In this document: in pieces, positions 11,151 to 22,314 of the stretch
Position numbering within the stretch: position 1 is the first letter of the stretch
How the letters are laid out: the number at the start of each line of letters is the position of its first letter
Assembly (NCBI GenBank): GCA_947683625.1
Contig: CANTUR010000113.1
Coordinates: 1,240,001-1,304,000, forward strand
Origin: Mallotus nudiflorus
Taxonomy: Eukaryota; Streptophyta; Magnoliopsida; Malpighiales; Euphorbiaceae
Direction: 5' to 3'
DNA length: 64,000 nt
Made by a program: the position numbers and the translations under genes
Notes under the pieces: model-generated
Database searches by the model: none
The model's input: only the letters and a program-made list of their open reading frames with translations
What the model was told of the DNA's origin: nothing

Positions 11151-14100
11151 TTCACTTAATATTTTCAAAATTAAATATATCTGCATACATATATTAGTAT
11201 TTGTAAAAGATTCAAAAATATAATACAAGTTTTAGACTTAAATTTATGTGTCTAGAATTTAATAATTAATATAATCCTATCAAAGTTTTTAAGTAAAATA
11301 ACATTAAAATTACATACATATTAATACATGTGTTTAAAAATTTTATGTTTTTTAAATATTAAATACATATATCTAAATATAATACATATCAATATTTTTT
11401 AACCTCTTATAAATATTAATAAATATATGAATATATATATTTAAATTTAATTATATTTTTATCTTTAATCATATTAATATATTTTATTTTTAAAATAATT
11501 TTTACGTTAGATCAATATATTTTAATAATAAATAGAATTTAATACATGTGTTGAAATTTCTTTTCTAATTAGATGATATTTTCAAAATTAATTTTTATTT
11601 TTTATAAAAATTTAATAAGATATTTATTTATTTTCATTTTACATAAATTTTATTAATTATATTAACAAAATTTTTAAATGATTTTACTTTAACAATTTAT
11701 TCATTACCTGTATTAACAGTAATTATTATATTTTTAATTATTATTCCTATAATAATTATACATGTAATTATTACATTCTATTTCATTAACCGAATTAAAC
11801 ACAAGTAATGTTACATTAATCATATGTTAGTGTCAGTCACTTTCAATTGCGGTTGGCTTGGCCAACAAAATGATTAAACAAATATAAGAATTAAAGATTT
11901 ATCAAAACATTGATACATACGTTGGACAAGCATTAATTAAGAAAGGTAATTAATTAAGTGATAGAATAAACAAATGCTATTATTATTTATCTTTTTCTTC
12001 TTTGCTTAATAACGGGCCTTCTCATCAATCGATCAGTTCGATTCTCAACATATCAATTTTTTAATTTAAAATCTCTAGTATCAAAATGAACCCATCTTTT
12101 ATCAAATCATCAAATATATTTTTATTGTACATCTAAATATTATATATTAATAATTTTTTTTTTCAATTTAGATAAATAATTCTCAATTTTAAAAAATAAC
12201 AATTAAATTGAGTTGAAATTAATAAACTTTCAGTTCAATTTTTTTCTATCTAATTCATTTCGATCCTTCTTCTCTTCATACTATAATACTGCCAACTTTA
12301 ATTAAGCTAAGAAACATAGTTATTGTTATTGTGCCTATTTTATTTTTTATTATGCATCAAAAGATAATTGATAAAATTTGAATCCAAATAAAGTATGTTA
12401 TTAAAATGATGTCATTTTCAATAATAGCTGAAATTGACTGAAAAAAGTTATTCTTACTTAAATAATATGATATATGTAGAAATATTAAATTAATAATTAT
12501 TAAGAAATTTTTATTATTTTTATAATTCTATTTAAATCACGCTAGATGTCAATATCTTAAATGCAAGAAGAAAAATAATGTCATTTTTATCACTCATTTT
12601 TTTGAGGGGACAATTAATTAAGTTAAGATATAAGTTGTTGTGTTTATTTATTAGTACTATGTTAGTTCCAATATTTTTTGCACTCTCTTAATGTCACACT
12701 ATGATATTAGTTTATTTATTTGCATAAGCAAGCAATATAGCTTAGAAAGAAATTTTGCTCAGGATTAAATAATAATAATAACAAGAAATTTGGCAAAATC
12801 TTTTTCTAATCATAAAAAGATTGCATTAAACTGGGATTTAGGAAATAGAGAATTTATTTAAGTGATGTTAATAGAGAAATTTAATATTTCAAAAAATAAA
12901 AGTTTAGAAATTTATCATATATAATTGTAAAAAAATGAATGTTTTTCTCTAAATTGTTTTTTTTTTTAAAAAAAAAAAACTCTATATAGTAAATAGATGA
13001 GCATTTGATTTGATTTTTCAATTTTTAGTTGAATTTGGTTGAAAAAGTTTGATATTTTAATTAGTTTGATTCAAATTGATTTTAAGTATAGTAAACTAAA
13101 AACAATTTCAATTTTATTTAATTTTACATGCAAATTTCTGTTATTTGCAAAAAACTGAATTTTATTTTTATTTATTAAAATATTTTAAATAATACACAAC
13201 TAACAATAATTAAAATTAAAATTTTAAAATAGATAAAAATTTTAAAGTTCTTATTTTATTCGTTTCATTTAAACTATTATTTTAAAAATTTCACTCTATT
13301 CAATTTGAATAACTATATTTTAAAAAATATTAATTTTAATTAAATTTATATAATTAATCCAATTTTAAATTGTTTTAATACATTTTTATCAAACCTACCA
13401 AATGGTCGTGATAGTAAAGAATAACTTTTGACAATTTTTTATTTTCCTTAGTGGGAACACTAAACTAGAAAAACAAAACGGAAAATAGCACAAGAAGGAA
13501 CTAGATTAGAATTGGATCCTCCTCATAAATAGTCAACAGAATAATAATAATAATGTGGAAAGATAGCAATTTCTTTAATTTTAAACTATATATTAATATA
13601 ATAATAATTATAATTATTCATGGATCAATGCATGGCTCCAAGACATTAGAAGAAAAAGCTATTTTTTTGTCTTTATCATAAAATATTATTTTGACGAAGG
13701 TTGGACGGTCCTCTAGTTTCTTGTTTGACAAAAGAAAATTAAAAATAAAACAGAATTGGTGAGTGCATCACAATTCATTCTTCTATTCTTTGAAAGCTCC
13801 GTTAATTCACAATGCAAAATGTTCTTCTTATAAAGTATTTATATATATATATATACATATAATTTAGGTTGATTCGTAAACGCATCCGATAATAATTTTA
13901 TTATTTAAAATAAATAATTAAGCTAGCTTATACTAGTATACTTGGTGTAAATTACACCTAACATTAAAATTGTTTGCATATCTTGATAGTTTTATATTTA
14001 CTTATTTATTTATCTCATTGATATTATTTTAAACTTGACTCAAATTTGATTGAGTTTCTTTTTTTAAAGTTCAAATTCGATTCAATTAAATAATTTTTAT

Positions 14101-14214
14101 ACTCAAACTTGATTAATTATGTACAATTTTAAAATTTTTAAAAAATATATATTTTAAAATATTCAAACTCAACTCAAGTTCAAAACCTCTTATTTTTCAA
14201 TAAAAATGTTGGCC

Positions 14215-14219
14215 TACTT
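14215..14219. repeat. Target-site duplication TACTT (left copy)
   Basis: TACTT lies immediately left of the Gypsy element start at 14220. The identical TACTT follows the element end at 25383-25387. This is the 5-bp duplication expected for an LTR retrotransposon and fixes both ends. Confidence 0.95.
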
Positions 14220-17200
14220 TGTCACGACCCAAAACAGGGGCCATGACCGGCGCTAGGGAACGGGAATTCTTTCGAATCCGGAACCCGTAGCAAGCCTAAA
14301 AAAATAAAATAAATATGCAATAATAACCATAAAAATATAATATGCAGCGGAAAATAAAATCATAAATATTACAATATCATCCATAACAACTGGATATAAT
14401 TCAAAACTCATCACATCGCATATATAATCTCATAAATGTATAATCTTTATACAAATCCAGTTTTAACATAATACATCTCTTTAAAATAAAGTACATAAAA
14501 TCCAATACTTTAATTTACAACTACTGCAGTGTCTAGATAAAATAAATAAGACTCAAGTAGACAATTTACATAAAGAAGCCGGGGCGGAAGAAATCCGGCG
14601 TATCGACCTGCTACTGAGGTCTGAGGAAGTTGACTCTCCTGAAAAATAGTCAACGGAGGGGAGTCAGACCTCACTGAGTGAATTACTATAGTATATATAC
14701 ATACACTCTAAGTGATAATGCATACAGTCAACAGTATATATATAATATGTATATATACAGGCAAGTTCATACAGATGCAGAAAAATCATTTTATATATTT
14801 TGTCTGAAAATCAACTTTTATGAAGGATCACATAGAACCCTAGAATATCGCAACCTCAGAAAAATAGTGTTAAACAACACTCTAGCCATACAGGCTCACA
14901 AATTCCAAATATATCCACTTAATCCATATGGACAGTAGACTGGCCCCGAGACACTAAGTCAACCGAGCTCCAGCAGTCTGACTGCCAGTGTGATTGGCCC
15001 CGAGACACTTGGTCAACCGAGCTCCAGCAATCACACCCACAAACCACATCTCACACATCCAATAATCATAATCAAATCGATATCCACAAATAGTCAGTAA
15101 TAAAGCCTAAATACTATAGGCGTACCGGTACGTACTCGGTCCTAGTGCTGCCCACTAGGTAGCACGTTCTATTGATATCCTTCAGTAATAAATAATAAAA
15201 CATTCATTCACAAATATAAATGATGCATGAATATTAATGAAATAGCAATATAAACCATATATATACTGGAAATATACCAAACGTAAACCAGGTATATTTG
15301 AGTATATATATACGTCAAATAAATTCAATCAAATCATGAATTAAACTAAAAATATATTTAAAAACATTTTAAATATATTTTATTAATAAAACATGTATAT
15401 AATTTATTATATACCAAAAATATACTTGAATATAAATCATGTTATTTATGCATAATTAGTCAAAATAAAACATGCATTTTCTAAATCATGCATCCTAAGC
15501 ATATATATATAATATAGTAACTCACCTACTGCGCTCCACGAGACAGGTCCGACGGGCCTGGTCCACTAACCCTCGGTCTCGGCGCAACTAAACAAGAAAT
15601 AATTAATCGACATCAGAATAACCCTAACAGAAATCCTAGAATTCAATCTAGAGTATTAAAATACGGAAATAGAATTAGGGTTCGACTGGATATCACGTTT
15701 TACGAGAATTCTACCGGAAATCCGGCAGAACCTCCCCTGTAAAACAGACATCTCTCTACTCAAAAGAGTAGAGCCGACCCTGCAAAGAAAATACACTTCG
15801 AAAATAACACCATAAACAATCACAACCCCTCGGTCGGACTCCAGACTACAATCTGTCGACCGAGGTCCACAAACACAGAAAATATATTCAAATATACCAA
15901 AAATATCCTTAAATCATAAAAATACATTTTATAAATAAAAATTACATAATTGACCTTGAAACACTATAAAAATCGATTAAAACTCATTTTATTTGAAAAA
16001 CCGTATATTATATATATAATTGAAAATAATTCACGGAAAATAGTTTTAATTAGTTAAAAATACCAAATATTTTGTAGAAATCATTTTTATACCTTAAATA
16101 AATATTAAAACCAATTAAATTACATTTTTAGACAATTTAGGGTAAAATTACCAAAATACCCCTATATATATATATATACCTAAATTACTTCAAAAATTCA
16201 CCAAAAATCATACAATTATCCAAAATTAATTTTCTCAACATATTTATCAATAACATAAATATTTAACTCAATTAACCAATTAAATTCAATTTAAAACACA
16301 ATTAACTTAATTTTCCAAAATCACCTAAACTTCAATAATTAAAAATAAATACTTAGAAATTCATAAAAATTCCAAATAAATTCCTATAATTCATTTCAAC
16401 ACCTAATTCAACCATAAACTCCAATTTCATAATTTAAATAATTAATTTCCGAAAATTCGAAAATAATATTAAAATATTCAAAAATACCCAAAAATCCAAA
16501 CAATCTCCAAAAATTCTACAAAAATTCATACATGAAGATTAAGCTACCAGGAACAACATTTGTGAAGGAAGTTTCCATGAATCATCCAAATTGAAGCTCA
16601 AAAAAATCGAAAACCAAAAGTGGCCGAAATATTCAACTCAAAACCTAAGCAATTCTAGACCGTTTTAGCTCAAAAAAAAGCTAGAATAACACTCACCGGA
16701 GCTCAAGGAGAAGATAGAGACCGGCGGTGTCGAAAACGGTGGCCGGATGAGGGAGAAACGACGGTGGCAAAAATGGTGGTCCGGCGGCACCCACGGGAGA
16801 AGAAAGAAGAAGAAGAAGAAAAAGAAAAAGAAAGAAAAGGAAAGAGAAAAGAAAAGAAAAAGAAAGAAAAAGGAAAAGAAAAAGAAAAAAAAAAAGAAAA
16901 AAGAAAAAAAATAAATTTTAATAATTTAATAATAAATAAAATAATCAAATAATAATAAATAAATAATAAAATATTAGGATAATAATAAACCCTAATTAAA
17001 TATACACACACAGGCTTTATTTAATAATTTAAAAATATGTATGAGTTCATGCAAACCCGTAAATACATTTAAAATAATTAATAATACATTGTTTACGTGG
17101 AAATTTCCCCGAAAATGAAAGTCCCCGGGAAAATTTTACGTAAAATACTGAAAATAATAGACAGTAATTAAAATAGGTTTAAAATACATATTAACTCATA

Positions 17201-17285
17201 AAAATATCATATAAAATACAAAAATCACTGACACTGCATATCCCGGTACAGTGTAAAAATATTTTTAAAATTACGGGATATTACA
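14220..17285 (-). repeat. 3' LTR of the Gypsy element (left on plus strand)
   Basis: It starts TGTCACGACCC and ends GGATATTACA on the plus strand, so the element-sense LTR is TGTAATATCC...GGGTCGTGACA. It holds a 117-bp homopurine tract (16795-16911), a GC-rich patch just beside it (16690-16795), a duplicated 35-bp GGCCCCGAGACACT unit (14942 and 14995), and in element sense a GTGAGTTA donor-like and a TTTTTCAG acceptor-like site. The short ORFs inside are low-complexity and not supported. Confidence 0.95.
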
Positions 17286-17299
17286 GTCTTCCCCCCTTA
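17286..17299 (-). promoter_or_regulatory. Polypurine tract of the Gypsy element
   Basis: Element-sense TAAGGGGGGAAGAC lies directly against the 3' LTR. It is the primer for plus-strand DNA synthesis in this class of element. Confidence 0.85.
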
Positions 17300-17338
17300 C
17301 AGGAATTCGTCCCCGAATTCCAAAACAAGATTACAGAA

Positions 17339-19183
17339 TCAGGAAGGAAAGAGATACGGGTAAGAAGCTCGCATCTCAGCTTCAGTCTCCCACGTATGCT
17401 CTTCAACTCTGTCGCTACGCCACAAAACCTTGACCATCGGAATCTGCTTCGATCGCAACTGTCGAACTTGAAAATCAACGATCGCCACAGGTTCTTCCAC
17501 AAACGTCAAATCTTCACTCACTTCCACACTGTCAGGTTGCAACACATGTGAAGGATCTGAGATATACTTCCTCAACATCGAGATATGAAATACTGGATGC
17601 ACCTGTGACATACTCGGAGGCAAATCCAACCGATATGCAACAGTGCCAATTCTCTCCAGAATCTCAAACGGTCCAATATATCTCGGTGCTAACTTACCCT
17701 TTCTACCAAATCTCATCACACCCTTCATCGGAGATACCTTCAGAAAAATGAAATCTCCAACCTGAAACTCCACATCTCTGCGCCTAGGATCCGCATAACT
17801 CTTCTGTCTGCTAACTGCGGTCTCTAATCTCCGCTTGATCACGGCGACTTTCTCTGCAGCATCCTGAACCATCTCTGGTCCAGTCAAAGCTCTCTCACCG
17901 ATCTCATCCCAACTCAACGGGGATCTAAACTTCCTTCCATACAACGCCTCATATGGTGCCATGCCAATACTGCTATGGTAGCTGTTATTATATGCAAACT
18001 CAACAAGCGACAAATGATCATCCCAGCTACCTCCCAAATCCAAGACACACATCCTCAACATATCTTCCAGTGTCTGGATCGTCCTCTCAGACTGACCATC
18101 TGTCTGAGGATGAAAAGCAGTACTGAAATCCAACCTAGTGCCCATCGCTTCCTGCAACTTCTGCCAAAAACGAGAAGTAAACACCGAACCTCTGTCTGAC
18201 ACAATGGACACAGGTACTCCATGAAGGCACACAATATGCTTCACATACAACTTCGCCAATCTAGCAACTGAATATGTGGCTTTCACAGGCAAGAAATGTG
18301 CAGACTTCGTCAATCTGTCTACAATCACCCAGATGGAATCGTATCCATCCTTCGAACGAGGTAAACCGACTACAAAATCCATAGCTATCCTTTCCCACTT
18401 CCACTCGGGAATAGGAAGAGGCTGAAGCTTCCCAGAAGGCTTCTGATGTTCGGCTTTCACTTGCTGACACGTCAAGCACTTAGCAACATAATCAGCAACA
18501 TCCTTCTTCAATCCATCCCACCAGTATAAATCTCTGATACTGTGGTACATCTTAGTAACACCAGGATGAACGCTGTAGGCTGTAGAATGTGCTTCCTCTA
18601 GGATCTCTTCTCTCAAATCATCCACATCAGGAACACACAATCTACCACTGATCCACAACACACCATCATCATCGAGTGTGAAATCAGTGAACTTCCCTGC
18701 TCTGACATTCTCTGCAAGCTCTTCCAGAATAGGATCTCGGCTCTGAGCTGCTTTAATCCTATCCCTCAGTACAGATCGTACTTTAAACTGAGCTAACAGT
18801 CCACCTGATCTACTGATCTTCATCATCAGACCTTGATCCACCATCAGATGCAATTCCTGGATCAATGGTCTCCTCTCCACACCGATGTGAGCAAGACTAC
18901 CTGAGGACTTCCTACTCAAGGCATCTGCTACCACATTAGCTTTACCCGGATGGTAAAGAATCTCACAATCATAATCCTTCAACAGTTCCAACCATCTTCT
19001 CTGCCTCAAATTCAAATCTCGCTGCTGAAAAATGTACTTAAGGCTCTTGTGATCAGTAAATATCTCACAAGTCACCCCGTACAAATAATGTCTCCAAATC
19101 TTCAAAGCAAAGATCACTGCAGCCATCTCAAGATCATGTGTGGGATAGTTCTGCTCATGCTTCTTCAACTGCCCTCGAAGCAT
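17339..19183 (-). CDS. Gypsy pol C-terminal half: RNase H, integrase, chromodomain
   Basis: A 614-aa open frame with no internal break. Residues 1-90 finish RNase H (FTDHKSL at 42-48, VADALSR at 85-91). Residues 199-239 hold the integrase HHCC zinc domain (H199, H206, C236, C239). The catalytic core has D269 (AMDF), D330 (VSDRG) and E366 (QSERT), the D-X60-D-X35-E spacing expected of an integrase. Residues about 561-613 form a chromodomain-like tail with VLWRSDRVEEHTWETE, the module that in chromoviruses biases integration to heterochromatin. The first few residues (MLR) are out of the ancestral frame. Because the upstream pol is frameshifted, it is unlikely to be made as part of an active polyprotein. 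Confidence 0.9.
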   Translation of the reverse strand: MLRGQLKKHEQNYPTHDLEMAAVIFALKIWRHYLYGVTCEIFTDHKSLKYIFQQRDLNLRQRRWLELLKDYDCEILYHPGKANVVADALSRKSSGSLAHIGVERRPLIQELHLMVDQGLMMKISRSGGLLAQFKVRSVLRDRIKAAQSRDPILEELAENVRAGKFTDFTLDDDGVLWISGRLCVPDVDDLREEILEEAHSTAYSVHPGVTKMYHSIRDLYWWDGLKKDVADYVAKCLTCQQVKAEHQKPSGKLQPLPIPEWKWERIAMDFVVGLPRSKDGYDSIWVIVDRLTKSAHFLPVKATYSVARLAKLYVKHIVCLHGVPVSIVSDRGSVFTSRFWQKLQEAMGTRLDFSTAFHPQTDGQSERTIQTLEDMLRMCVLDLGGSWDDHLSLVEFAYNNSYHSSIGMAPYEALYGRKFRSPLSWDEIGERALTGPEMVQDAAEKVAVIKRRLETAVSRQKSYADPRRRDVEFQVGDFIFLKVSPMKGVMRFGRKGKLAPRYIGPFEILERIGTVAYRLDLPPSMSQVHPVFHISMLRKYISDPSHVLQPDSVEVSEDLTFVEEPVAIVDFQVRQLRSKQIPMVKVLWRSDRVEEHTWETEAEMRASYPYLFPS

Positions 19184-19685
19184 AGGCTATCACCCTTCCA
19201 TTCTGCATCAACACACAACCAAGACCAATTCTAGAGGCATCACAGTAAACTGTGAACTTATCCACACTATTAGGCAAAGCTAATACTGGCGCTGTGGTCA
19301 ACTTCTCCTTCAACAACTGAAAACTATTCTCACAAGCTTCTGACCACTCGAATCTAACATTCTTCTGAGTCAAGCGAGTCATAGGGGCTGCAATCCTGGA
19401 AAAATCCTGCACAAACCGCCTATAATACCGGCTAAACCCAGAAAAACTCCGAATCTCAGTAACTGAAGTAGGTCTAGGCCACTCAGATACTGCTTCAACC
19501 TTCTGTGGATCAACCTGAATACCTTCTTTAGACACTACGTGTCCAAGAAAAGAAACACTCTCCATCCAGAAATCACACTTCGAGAATTTAGCATAAAGCT
19601 GATGATCTCTCAGTGTCTGTAGTACAATCCTCAAGTGATATACATGCCTCTTCCATACTCCTTGAATATACCAGTATATCATCAA
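19155..19685 (-). pseudogene. Gypsy RT connection and RNase H N-terminal segment
   Basis: This segment continues the RT after the shift at 19647. It carries FSKCDFWMESVSFLGHVVS, GFSRYYRRFVQDFSRIAAPM and the first RNase H block VYCDASRIGLGCVLMQ with its catalytic aspartate. It ends in AYASRAVEEA and a TGA, because an extra G at 19172-19174 shifts the frame. The conserved continuation is at the start of the next ORF. Confidence 0.85.
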
Positions 19686-20405
19686 TGAAGACTACCACAA
19701 ACTGATCCACATACGGTCGGAATACTCTGTTCATCAGGTCCATAAAAGCTGCTGGTGCATTAGTCAAACCAAAAGACATCACCAGAAACTCATAATGACC
19801 ATATCGAGTGCGGAACGCTGTCTTAGGAAATATCAGCTTCACTGATCCGCAGCTGATGATAACCCAACCTCAAGTCAACCTTAGAAAAGAATTGTGCACC
19901 CTGGAGCTGATCAAACAAATCATCTATCCTCGGGAGAGGATACTTGTTCTTCAACTGTCACCTTATTCAGCTCTCTGTAGTCAATGCACAGTCTCAGGGT
20001 ACCATCCTTCTTCTTCACAAACAGGACTGGTGCACCCCAAGGAGAAACACTAGGTCTGATAAAACCCTTATCCAACAACTCTTGCAACTGCTCCTTCAAC
20101 TCTCTCAACTCTGCAGGAGCCATACGATAGGGTGTCATAGATATAGGAGTAATACCTGGAACCACATCAATACAGAACTCAATCTCTCTATGAGGTGGTA
20201 AACCTGGCAACTCCTCGGGAAAAACATCAGGAAACTCACAAGCAACAGGAACATCTGTGAGTGACAACTTCTCCACTGACGTATCCCTAACCAATGCCAA
20301 AAACCCCTGACAACCTTTCCTCAATAACTTCCTAGCTGAAATAACAGAAATAAGATTCTGAGGTGCTGAACTCCTGTCACCAAACAAACTTAAAATCTTC
20401 TTCAC
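19588..20405 (-). pseudogene. Gypsy reverse transcriptase, split segments
   Basis: Two open pieces make up most of the RT. The first, 19920-20405, has the linker CEFPDVFPEELPGLPP, then PYRMAPAELRELKEQL, VLFVKKKDGTLRLCIDYRELN. The second, 19588-19842, has FPKTAFRTRYGHYEFLVM, FGLTNAPAAFMDLMN and the catalytic box FIDDILVYS (YxDD variant with I-D-D). Between them the frame shifts twice (about 19953 and 19828), so a short piece with FDQLQGAQFFSKVDLR is in a third frame. All catalytic aspartates are still encoded; only the frame is lost. Confidence 0.85.
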
Positions 20406-21303
20406 CAGGAATTCTGAAAATCACCTCCTTATTCCTGCAATCAACCACGGCATAATGCTGGGATAACCAATCCATTCCCAAAATAACATCGAACTCCATC
20501 ACATCCAACAAAATCAAATCAACGGGTAATTCTCTATCTCCCACGAGAACTGGACAACCAGAAAGAACAATATCGGCGTCCAAAGAATCGCTCAGAGGAG
20601 TGGCAACAGACAAAGGAAAAGCCATCCTCGAAGCTTGCCAACAAGATTTAGAAGCAAAAATAGGAGAAACAAACGAATGCGTGGCACCCGGATCAAACAA
20701 AACCAAAGCATCCAGGTAACAAACAGAAAGAATACCTGCCACGACTGCATTAGATGCCTGAGCATCCAGCTGAGTCAGATGAAAAACTCTGGCTTGGCCT
20801 CGACCTCCCTGCTGACTGGTAGAAGCCTGGCCAACACCTCTAGCACCTCCTCTAGTACCTCTACCACGACTCTGCTGTGGAACAAACTGAGTAGAACTCT
20901 GATGCTGAGCTGGTGGTAACTGAAATGGCACGGGTGCTGCACTAGCAATCGATTGCTGTGGGAATCGCGGAATCTGCTGCTGCTGATACCCAGAATAAGG
21001 ACACGATCTGGCAAAATATCCTGTCTGTCCGCATCTGAAGCATGTCAGCGGTGTCAGATAACACGGTCCCTGATGGACTCTACCACAAGTCTGACAAACA
21101 CTGGCCGCTGATCCAGAACTACGACCACTGCTGCTGCTCGAAGCACCTGACCCAAAATCTGAACGATCTACGCTGACCTCCACGACCATGTCTACTGCTC
21201 TGATGCACTCGCTGCTGCTGTCTCTGACTCTGCTGAGTCGAACCTCGTTGCTGACTACTCGAACCAACATGAAAACTCGAATACGGAGTAGCCTGCAATC
21301 CAC
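20377..21303 (-). pseudogene. Gypsy nucleocapsid zinc knuckle and aspartic protease segment
   Basis: This segment joins the end of gag (from about 21154) to the protease. It has CQTCGRVHQGPC followed by a zinc knuckle CFRCGQTGYFARSC, in which the usual histidine is tyrosine. Then come a Gln/Gly-rich linker and a retroviral-type protease with LFDPGATHSF, ending GMDWLSQHYAVVDCRNK. The first 30 or so residues of the ORF are out of the ancestral frame. It ends in an early TGA caused by the extra T at 20382-20384, after which RT continues in the next frame. Confidence 0.85.
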
Positions 21304-21380
21304 TCGACTGAACTCCCAACTGGTAATAATCAGGCATCGCTCCCTGCCTAACTAACCTCAGCTCGATCTCCTTAGCTAGC

Positions 21381-21992
21381 TCAATCACAGACTCGAGAGT
21401 AAGACCTGCTGTAGGCATACCAGCAAAAGCTGAACCCAATCCAGTAACATACGTAGTAACAGCGAAATAACTGATCTCGCATCAGATCCTCAGCATATCT
21501 ACCCAGACGAAGGAACTCTCGGGTATACTCCTCTACTGATCGATCTCCACGAGAAATACTGGTCAAACGGAGACGATAGCTCAAACGAAGAGGCTCTGGA
21601 CAAAATCTCCTCATGAATCGCTCTCGAAACTGAGCCCATGTCATCGTCATCATAAAGGGCTGGATCATCTGAATGAACCAATCCAAGGCTGATCCCTCGA
21701 CAGACAACTCGATGATCATGATCCTCTGGTACTCGGTATGAGCAGTCCGAGTCCTAGTCTCAATCGCATGCAGAAAATCTAAAGGATCAGAAGTACCATC
21801 AAAAGCAATCCTACCAACTCTGGCATAGAACAAAGCTGCCTCAGGGTCAGACATACCCTGCTGATAGGCAGGCTGAACAGGCTGAACAACTGGAGGAACA
21901 GGAACATCAAACTCAGGCTCAACAGGCTCCTCGTCCTGTAACTCTCTCTGCCTACGGTGACCCTGCCGCTCCTCGAGGTCTACCCCTGCCAC
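21381..21992 (-). pseudogene. Gypsy gag, capsid segment
   Basis: An open segment matching the retrotransposon gag family. DPLDFLHAIE and the region WAQFRERFMRRFCPE through RSVEEYTREFLRLGRYAEDLMRD are typical of Tekay-type capsid. The apparent GTG start at 21992 is not the real start: frame-shifted coding sequence rich in Arg/Gly (RRRGRGRGRP) continues upstream to the ATG at 22100. The segment runs out of frame at about 21469, after which gag continues in the next frame (21119-21439). Confidence 0.85.
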
Positions 21993-22298
21993 GACCTCTA
22001 CGTCTAACTGGCTGCTCAGGAGGTAAAACCTTCGTCCTGAAAAGACTCATCATCCTCAGGCCTCAACGACCGGTGGAGCGACACGCGCTCGCCTCCTCAT
22101 TCTGAAAAGACAAACGGAAAGATTCAGACAAAACAGACAACGGAGGAATAACGCTGAAAACTACAGCAAGGAATACTCATCAAGACATACTCGAACCTAA
22201 TACACTGCAGTAGTCCAACAGAAAACACAACTTTAAAACTAGGGCCACAACTCACATAACTAAGCCCTGACACAGAACTCCACTCTGAAACGAACCTC

Positions 22299-22310
22299 GC
22301 TCTGATACCA
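22299..22310 (-). other. Primer-binding site of the Gypsy element
   Basis: Element-sense TGGTATCAGAGC, four bases inside the 5' LTR. It is complementary to the 3' end of initiator methionine tRNA, the standard primer for many plant LTR retrotransposons. Confidence 0.9.
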
Positions 22311-22314
22311 ACTT

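Larger units (their letters stand above)
8711..14214. other. AT-rich intergenic DNA
   Basis: No ORF of convincing coding character, RNA gene or recognised transposon protein was seen. The stretch holds an (AAT)n microsatellite near 8800-8822, a long-inverted-repeat element (10066-10766), a pure (AT)n tract (11114-11148) and many poly-A/T runs. The young Gypsy element at 14220 inserted at its right end. Confidence 0.6.
17339..22100 (-). pseudogene. Gypsy gag-pol polyprotein, disrupted by ten +1 frameshifts
   Basis: The ancestral frame opens with an ATG at 22098-22100 (MRRRARVAPP) and closes at 17339. Following the conserved protein through the region shows a shift at about 22061, 22025, 21961, 21469, 21154, 20382, 19953, 19828, 19647 and 19172. 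Each can be explained by one extra base in a G or T run (element sense), giving the frame succession 2-1-0-2-1-0-2-1-0-2-1. No one-base deletion was needed. Downstream of 19172 the frame is intact for 1.8 kb. Known roles of the parts: capsid/nucleocapsid, protease, RT-RNase H, integrase and chromodomain targeting. As written it cannot give one polyprotein. Confidence 0.9.

Noticed and set aside
14678..14938. Plus-strand ORF of 86 codons in the LTR (similar ORF at 22842-23033)
   Set aside because: It lies antisense to the retroelement within the LTR, has no domain, and the two copies differ in apparent start; chance ORF.
14940..15030. CRISPR-like spaced repeats (GGCCCCGAGACACT units)
   Set aside because: Only two units, part of a plant LTR, with no array or cas genes; a simple internal LTR duplication.
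16703..17011. Minus-strand ORF of 102 codons rich in Phe/Ser (and 24788-25108 in the other LTR)
   Set aside because: It is a low-complexity translation of the homopurine tract. The two LTR copies differ in frame after a 2-bp indel, so it is not under coding constraint.
17339..22100. Programmed +1 frameshifting as the explanation of the Gypsy breaks
   Set aside because: Ten separate sites with no shared slippery motif are implausible as programmed events; assembly error, slippage during replication or a defective lineage fit better.
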